From Atrina japonica (taxonomy: Eukaryota; Mollusca; Bivalvia; Pterioida; Pinnidae): a stretch of 64,000 nt of DNA. Position 1 is the stretch's first letter; every line of letters begins with the position of its first letter. Made by a program: the position numbers and the translations under genes. The notes under the pieces were generated by a model that saw nothing but the letters and a program-made list of their open reading frames with translations, did not search any database and was not told the origin of the DNA. Of this stretch, positions 33,901 to 43,500 are shown in pieces. The stretch covers positions 582,001 through 646,000 of the forward strand of contig BROG01000298.1 of the NCBI GenBank assembly GCA_030159075.1. The letters run 5' to 3'.

Positions 33901-36900
33901 TCAACATTGTTTTGAAGGAGTCATTAAGTTTAGATCATGGAATATATTAATGTACAAATGACATACTGATAGATATAGATTTTCATACATGTCTCACAAA
34001 AAAGCATTTCTAAGGTTTTGATAAAAAAAATTATAAATAAAATGACGGGTTACTAAGGGGTAGGGCTAGCTCTCTTAGCACCAGGTGATAATTTTAGGTC
34101 AAATAATGTTTTTCTTACACAAGTAAGTCTCGGAAAATTAATGATTGCTTTTGGGCATAATTTTTTCAAATCTGTTACGAGATAAAGCATTAATACGTAA
34201 ATTTACGTGAATTTACGATTTTTTCGACAAAAAATGAAATGTTAGAAAGGGATTAGGGTAGCCTTTTGAGCATCAGATGCTTACTCTAAATCAAAATGAT
34301 ATTTACCGTGTACAATAGGACTCGGAACGTGCGAGCATTACTTTTTGGCATTGGTTGTCATATGCTGCATGATAAAACATTTTGAAATGTGACAAATTTA
34401 CGAGAATATTTTACAAAGCAAGTGACACATTAGTAAGAGCAATGGGTAGCTCTTGAGTACGAGATGATTATTTTAAATCAAAATAATATTTCTCGTATAC
34501 AATATAAGTCTCAGAACATGTAAGCATTACATTTCATTTGTTACATGATAAAGTTTTAAAGAATTTTTTACAATGAAGTTGAAACGTTAATAAGGATTCA
34601 GGGTAATTCTTCGAGCTTCAGACAATTATTTGAGGTAACAATGATATTGACCGTATGTAATATAACTCTCAGAACATGTGAGTATTCCTTTTGAGTATTA
34701 ATGTTCATATCTATTGCATAAGCATTTCTTGGGGTTTTAAACGAGACAAATTTACGATATTTTTTTCAAAGAAAATGACGGATTAGTAAGGGTAAGGGGT
34801 AGCTCTTTGAGATGATTATTGAGGGATAAAATGATGTTTTTCGTATACAGTTGAAGTCTCAGAACATGTGATCATTGGTTTGAGACATTAATTTCCATAT
34901 ATCGTGTATAATAAAGCATTTCTACAAGTTTGAATGAGTCGAATGTACGATAATTTGTTACCAAGAAAATGACGTGTTAGTAAGGGGTGGTAGTTTTTCT
35001 TTTAGCATTTAAGTTTTTATTTATTTACATCCTGATTGGTATTATTATAATAAAGACGTGATTCTTAATAGAAATATTTAAATGTGAAGACCTATCCAAG
35101 CATACAGGTTTCGTGTATATAAACGGCTTATGCCTTTTCTATTCGGCGTTTCGAGTCGCGTGTTTTCACAAAAATGCTGTGAGTGCATATTTAAGTTTCT
35201 GAAGTAATTATAATTTTATTTCCATTACAATTGGCATATGATTTTAAACGCTCATACAATGAATTTGCCCAACGTTTTATATATATATATATATGCAAAA
35301 TGAATTTGATCTACACAGTCAAAACATGAAATTCAACCTGATAATTCTAGTTTAGTAGTTAGAAAGAACCGGAGACATAATTTAATTCTGGTATGCACAA
35401 TCCATTAAATTATGACCGTAATAATTAATTACCTTGAATGACTATATTTAAGTAAATACTTAATTTTAAATCCTGCATGGTAAAAGTAACAATAATAGAT
35501 ACAATTATACCTCTCTTGGCTGACATATTTTTGTATTCATATGAAGCGGAATTTATACAGTCTCCGCTCTCCAAAGGATACAAACAGTTAGCATCTCGGT
35601 TCAATTTTACTTACAGATATATCGATATCTGTCCATAAATAATTCAGAATTTCAGGATTATCTCGGCCAAATGTATCCTGTTGAGGTAGAGATCAATGAG
35701 ACGACAGAGAGCAACACATCTGCTTCTTACCTAGAGTTACTCCTGTCGATTGGAAAAGACGGTCATCTTCACACATCCCTCTATGACAAACGAGACGATT
35801 TCAATTTCCATATCACAAACTTCCCGTTTCTAAGTAGTAATATTCCATCTTCTCCTGCCTATGGCGTTTTCATTTCACAACTTATATGTTATGCCAGGAC
35901 ATACTCTTCTTATAAATGTTTTATTCTGAGAGCTAAACACCAGCCAATAAACTCCTTACACAAGGTTACGTTGTTGAACGCTTGGAATCGTCGTTTAAGA
36001 AGTTTTATAGTCGATACGGGGGATCTTGTTAAACATTATGAAGTCCCCCTCTCAGAGTTATTAAATAGTATTCTGAATCAAGGCCACAGACAGTGACTCC
36101 GTTTCACAAATAATGCTTTTCACAGAACTTGACCTCATCACCAAACTTGACCTTTTTACCGACTTCGACCCGTTCATCGAACTAGAAAGGTTTCATGGAA
36201 CATTTGCGATGGGTGTAGCATGCCAGCAGAAGACTCTGACTCCTTCCGGACACCTGGTCTTATCCCGTTTGTGATTCGTAATTGTTCTTCATGTTGAGAC
36301 CATTTGCACATCTAATTCGTCATGTTATAATGGCATTGAGTTTTTTAATTATTGATTGGTACTTCCTGAGATAGTATTTTGTGACATGAGGGAAACATTA
36401 TCATAATTTCATACGCGCCAGGTTGTTCTGTTCACAAGTGAAATCTGTAATGTTCACCAACATAGAAATACGCATGTTTTAATAATGCGATCACTTAAAC
36501 TGTCATTTAGGTCAATCTTCTATCTAGCACTTAAAATTACAGTCCACGTGGTAGAGGTGAAATATCTCATATTTTATCGTGTTCCCACTTTCTCGTAAAA
36601 CCCCTAGTAAAGCAGTGGGAACATACTATTGCTGGAAAGTAAAAATGAACACGTTCCAATGGATAATTGAAACTCCAAATCCATTAGAATACAACAAAAT
36701 AGATATACTAATGGTGTCAGCATGAAGAACAATTGCGAATTCCAAAAGAGACGGTACCCGGAGTTAACCTGGGTCTGTATCCAAAACATAGACGATTTAT
36801 AACGTTTTATTGTGTTCACATGTTAATGCTATGTTAGATTTATTATGAAATAATTTATAGTGTTTTCATCAGAGACATACTGTATCTTGTTTCCGCATAT

Positions 36901-37427
36901 TTCTGTTTCAGGTACATACTATTTTTCCAAATGCCATGTTTCCCAGAGTTTGTATTCAGTATGGGTGACTTTTTCTCCCTCTATATGATGTTCAAGGGAA
37001 AAGGTGGCGTACAAAATAATAATGTCACAAAAACAGATGTAGAGGCGTATAAATATGCATTTTCTAGACCTGGTGAGTATAATCTATTATTTTTTGTGAA
37101 TAATGCAAACATTATATTCTTTTTGTGTCATTTTAAAATCAGTTGCTATTCGTGAAGTCGGTACATTTTTTTCAACGAGAAAACAATTTTACGTAAAAGT
37201 GATACATAATATAGTAAAAACCAAAATAACCTGGAGGATTGGAATTTTTTGAACCATTTTTACGTGGGAGGGTTTCAATTTTAAGTAATACACCATAATA
37301 CAGCGCAATACACAGGCCAAAGTACTCATTCTTACTTGTCATCAGATCTACGAGTGCTTAGTGAGGAGTAAAAGTTTCTCCCATGAATGTCGTTATTCGT
37401 TATTATGTGAATCAAGCGATACAATGG

Positions 37428-37520
<93 letters not shown>

Positions 37521-40500
37521 CATTATTATATAGCTTGGCGGGGCGGAATAACCTTTTAATTATACCGACAATTCTACTCTCTTTCCGGTAACGATAACGA
37601 TATTCTTTTGTTTGTTTACAAAAACCTACATCAAAGTGGTTGTTTACAGATGACGTCAATACAGGTATACACGTATATGTATATTTATTTCTGTAAAAAT
37701 CGAGGAAAAGGTTAGAATATAATCAAAGTCATATGAGCTGTAATCGGTGCATATTACACTTGTATATACTGAATTTTCTATCTCATATTTATCAGAAAGA
37801 TGTCACCGAATGGTGAAAAAATATAAATGCATATGATTATTAGTATAAACAGAAAAAACGTTACCAGTTTTAACTGTAACTTTGAATCGCCCATTACTCA
37901 AATGACTTTCGTTAATTTCCATGAGGAGTATCGAGTGTCAAGAAAGCATTGCTAATAGCAGTGAAAATTGTATCAAAGACAGAATCGGACGAAAGTGCTT
38001 GTATTTATTTCAAATTAATGCTAAAAATAACAATTCAGCTTTGGACTGTAGCCATGTTTTCCGACATTACTTTAGCTTCAATTACTGCGTGGTAAAGCCT
38101 AAAGGTACACCGAGTTTTTGAACTTAAGGTCTACGATAACGTCAGAGAAATACTGTTTTGTAATAAAGTACATTCTATTTATTTCAAGCCTACAAAACTG
38201 TTTGCCCGTTTGAATCACAGTCAACGTTGGCAATTTTGTATTAGAATTTTTATTGTATCAAAATGGGTAAGAGCTGATTCGACAAATTTCCCCTAATGCC
38301 GTCATGCGACTCATATTCCTTTCAACCGCTGATATTTAAGATCAAGGTTTGGGTCGGTCTGTTTGCCCGTTTATCTGTCATCAAACAAGATCTTAGATGT
38401 TTGTTTATGGCTTACGTTATTGTTTTAAATAAAAAATATTTAACAACACATTGGCAAATTGACGTTACCACGCAATGCTCATTGCCATGTGTTTTGTGAA
38501 GTTATAACAATTGAGAAAAACGGTTTTGAATACCCTGACACATTTAGGCAGGAAGACAAGCAATACTATATGTCTGGCCAGACACTGTTTGCAGTATATT
38601 TCCTTCTTGTAATGTCTCTATTAGTCTTAATAGAACATGCTCTAAGCATACACAGATAAACACGAGAACGTCTGTCCTTTTACATTCTTTATTTCTAACT
38701 AACTAAAACTATATACATCTGTAGCCACAGAGCTGTCAATACTAAACCTTATCAGATAAGCATTAAACTGTGTATGAACATTGCAGTGGCTACATTAGAA
38801 TAGGTCAGGATGACAAACTGATATTTCAGATAAGAACATTACATCCCTCATCACGTTAGATTGATAACAAACTTTACAATTAATTAATTGACCAAAACAG
38901 AGTCATGTTTCAAATGTCCAGTATCTATGAATGAATGAATCCGACTACAATTACCAGCACGTTTAACACTATAATAGATCTAAATGAACACGTGTATTTA
39001 CAGTCTACGCATCTAGTATTACTGAATCAAATGTTCTATAATTAAAATATTAATGTACAAGTTCATTTCTGTACATAATCATTCAAATATTGAGGCGATC
39101 CCCGAACACGTAACGGTCTGGCGTACTTTGTAAGAGTTGTTTCAGTATGGTCATTGTTTATATCATCATTTTCAATTTCATCACCTTGACCTTGATCAGT
39201 CTCATCCGAGGTAACATATTTCTTAACTGCTGAGCAATTACCTTTTATCACAGTACCATTTTCACTATCTAATGTCACTGCATTATGATTTTTCTTCACC
39301 ACACGCAATTTTTCTGGCGCGAAATTAGTTGACAGTTTGTTTTTCTCTGGTGTACGTTGTACAACTGTATCACCTACCACAATATCTGTTTCAACAGCTT
39401 TTCGGTTCTGATCCGCATTTTGCTTATATTTATCCTTTTGTTTCGCATCATAATCTCTCACTTTATCATTTTTTTCTTGTGCAATTTCTTGCATTTTAGT
39501 ACGAAATTTGCGATTATATAACGGTTCTGCTGGAACAAAAAATATGTTAATTCATTTTTCCAGTCTTTTCCCTCTGCATTCGCGGCGCGTATTATTTTTA
39601 ACAAAGTGTGATTCTGACGCTCTACCTCACCTTATCCTTGAGGCCAATATGGAGTTGTACGTATGTATTTAATTCCGTTAAAACACAATTACTGTTTGAA
39701 CTCTTGATACAAACTGTGGACCATTGTCACTACGCACACTATACGGTATTCCGTGTCTCACGAACATATATTCCAAATTAGTTTGTTAAAAATTAGATCA
39801 TTTCACTTGTGATCCTTTTTCATTATTGCGACCTATTGGAATCTTGAATAATTATCAACAACTACTAATAAATGTTCTCCTTAATGGAAACGATCCCATT
39901 AGATCTATAGCTAGTTCTTGCCACGGCCCATTTGGAAGTTTTCGGCTCTGGTTTTCGATTATTCACGAGTAACTGACACTGTGCGCATAATTTCACATAT
40001 TTTTCGGCTTCCGTATCTATGCCTGGTAATAAAACTTTTTCACGAAGTCGCTGTTTTGTACGGAGTATTAATTGATGTCCCTGGTGTGCTAAGCGAATAG
40101 TATTTTCTGAAGTGATTTTGGCATCAATGTGCGAGATTCTCTCAGTACTATGCCATTCACTACAGATAGTCCCGATGCTATCAGCTTGATAAGTCCACTT
40201 AGTATTCGTTTACCTGTATTGAGCCATCTCATTATTCCGGTAATTTCGCGATCCTCTGACGATTTTTTTCGAATTTCCTCAATCGTAAACGTTCTCGGTG
40301 TAGCGTTTTCTGCAATGTAATTCGCATATTCATCTGGTACGTTACATTGTTGTCTCTAAGAGTTCTGGCATAATCTCGAAAGTACATCTGCATCATTTTC
40401 GGACCTGGAGTATATGTACCTTTGCAATATCATGATCCAACGTTCAATTCTTGCCCGTGGTTTTGAATTTGTCGAGTAAATATATGTCAAAAGTTTATGA

Positions 40501-43500
40501 TCCGTTAAAATTTCAAAATTCATGCCATCCATATATGTAGATATGATTTTTTCACAACCTAAAACTACTGCCAGTGCCTCGCGTTCTGTTTGTGAATACC
40601 TGTTTTCGACATCTGTCAACGATCTACTAGCATAAGCTACAGGTTTGTAAGATTCATCGGGTTGCTTCTGTATTAGTATAGCACCTAGACCAATAGGACT
40701 TGTATCTACAACAATTTTAGTGTCTGCCTTATGATTGTAATATGCGAAAGTATCGGCGCCTATTAAATAAATGCTTTTTTCAGCATGTCAAACGCATCCT
40801 GATGTCTCTTGGTCCATCTCCAACTAACATTTTTCCTCGTTAGTTCCCGTAATGGTGCAGCTATTGTGGAGAAGTTGGGTATGAATCTACCGCAATAATT
40901 TGCTAGTCGCTGGAAACTTCTTACTTCTGAACTGTTGTTTTTTGTTCTAGTCCTCACTACTGCATCAACCCTATCCTGATCTGCATTTTTAAGCATTCAA
41001 TGTTATGTCTTTCTCAAGCAATTTGTCAAGCGCTTTTGTTGTTTTTTTGTCGTGATCTGCTTGATCCTTCCCATAAACAATTATGTCGTCTGACAAATTA
41101 CGTACGCCCCCTCGCAGGCTTGAAATACTTGATAGATCACCCTCTGATATATTACTGATGCAGATGATATACCAAACATTAAACGTTTGTAACGGCACAA
41201 GCCATCATGAGTTACGAATGTAGTTATTTCCCTCGACTCCTCGTCTTGCTCAATTTGATGATGCCCCCATCGCAAATCAAGGTTTGAGAATGCCTCACTC
41301 ACATTTATATCCTCCAACAGTTCATCTACTGTTGGGATTGGATGCCATTCACGTTTCACTGCAGTATTTGCACGACGCATATCAACACAAATCCAAATTT
41401 CGTTGTTTTTCTTAGGATCAACAACTAATGACGATACCCAAGATGACGGATTGTTAACTTACTCAACAATATTGAGTCATTCAAGTTCATCCAACTTTTT
41501 CCGTACGTCTTTCCTGACGTTGAATGGAAGTCGTCTCACAGGTTGTGCTACCGGCATTACCTAGTCGTCTACATGTATTTTCAGCAGATAGTCTTTCAGT
41601 TTACCAATGTCAGCAAAAATTCTCTTTCTATCGGTGATAATTTTGTCTCTTTCATTATGTACAATATCAACTTTGTCGTCATCGGTTCCAGTGCGTAGAA
41701 CACCAAGCACTGTTGTGGTATAACTCCCAAGCAATGATACATGATCACCGTCTATAACTGAAAAAGTATCTCTCATTTCAATTTTGCCGAATTTAACAGT
41801 CGCAACAAATGTAACTTTTATTTTTAGCGGTGTTTTGCATCCATATGCATACAGCTTTCTTTTGCTGCTAATTAACTGCTTTCCATACCTTTGTACTTAT
41901 AATATTGCAACTCGCTCCAGAATCGATCAGCATTTTCACTTATTTTCTGCGTTTATATTAACATTTATCATTCAAGTTGTATTCTCCATGTTAACTGCGA
42001 ATGCACGTTCATAATCCGATAATGATTCTTCCACTGAGCGTACATTTGACTGTCTCTTGGATCTCTGATTCTGATGTTGTTCTCGTTTATCTACATGTAA
42101 TCCACACAGTTTTTGCAAAATGTACCTTTTTCCCCACACTTATTGCAAATTTTATCTCTGGCTACTATGCACTATTTCGCAATATGGCCCTTCCTTCCAC
42201 TTCGAAAACATGTGGTATCATTTTTATTGTTACCCTTTTGGTTGTAAGTCGTATTCCGTTCCACTGCATTCATATCCGTATTTAACAGTTTCTCTGATTT
42301 GAACATCTCTGCTTGCTGATCTCCTATTTCAACTGCTCGAGCGATATCTATGACATTTTTTAGTGTTAAGTCTTGTTCTTTTAAAAATCTTTCCCGAAGT
42401 TTAACCGATTTACATTTTTCAACTATTTGATTCCGAATATTATCATCAACGTTTTCAAATTCGCAAGTCAGAGCAAGTTTACGCAGTCGTGTCACAAATG
42501 CATCTGTAGTCTCCGACATCATTCTGTGAAGCATTCCTGTAAATGTGTCTTTCAAAAACAATGTTCCATTTTGGCCAAACAATACTCGTTTATATTTGTG
42601 TTTGCTTTCTCTAAATCGTCACCGGTATCGAAAATGTCAATGTATTGTACCTCACTTCCCGCTGAGTGTAAAAATAAAGCGCTTTTTTGTGCCTTTTTGT
42701 GACTGTGATGCAGTGAGACATTTGTCAAACAATTTTGTCCACTAAAGCCATCTTTGTGAAACACTAGTTTGTTCTCCAGTGAGACTGACTAATATCATTT
42801 ACTTGCAGTGCTTTGGCCATATTTTTTTCAAAATTTCTGAGTGATTCTTTTAGAATCCACGTCACCAACGTGATGTCTCTGTTAGTCTTAATAGAACATG
42901 CTCTAAGCATACACAGATAAACACCAGAACGTCTGTCCTTTTACATGCTTTATTTCTAATTAACCAAAACAATATACATTTAACATAACCGGTAGCCACA
43001 GAGCTGTCAACAATAAACGTGATCAAATAAGCATTAAACTGTGTATGACCATTGTACTGGCTACATTAGAATAGGTCAGAATGACAAACTGATATTTCAG
43101 ATAAAAACATTACACTTCGTGTGCGTTAAAAGGTGGCATTATGTTTAGGAGGACGTTTAAAAGTTTTTAGTTGGTCTAATTATTGTTTCCCGTTTTCCGA
43201 GAGAAAATATTAACATAATACCAAAGTTATAGTTTTGCAAAAAAGGGGGGTTGCAAATCAAATGTGCATGACTATAACTCTTGTTAAGATTTCATCAGTT
43301 GAGCTCGAATTGAAATAGATGTAGTGGTGTTGTACAAGGCCAAAACTTAACTTACTGTGAATGTATTGCTTAATCTTTGTAAGAGTAACTACTGTAAAAA
43401 GATGATTATCTTAGCCTTTGAAGAGTTTTGAATGTAAGCAATGCTATCCATTTGAAATATTACTTCAATATAAAATAATCACCTGGTACCGTAATGCCAA

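Larger units (their letters stand above)
38608..43114 (-). mobile_element. Ty3/Gypsy LTR retrotransposon with both LTRs, degraded
   Basis: Two LTRs of about 240 bp (38608-38843 and 42871-43114) flank a gag-pol set read on the - strand. On that strand the LTR starts TGTAATGTT and ends ACATCA/ACATTACA. The outer flanks share CTTC (CTTCT left, CTTCG right), a possible 4-5 bp duplication. Next to the 5' LTR (just below 42871) TTGGTGACGTGG is a candidate primer-binding site; GATGAGGGA beside the 3' LTR may be the polypurine tract. LTRs differ by about 10% with small indels, so the insertion is old. Coding parts are broken. Confidence 0.88.

Noticed and set aside
37332..37659. Open frames rich in YIYIYI
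   Set aside because: Read-through of a (TA)n microsatellite; the same holds for 61089-61289.
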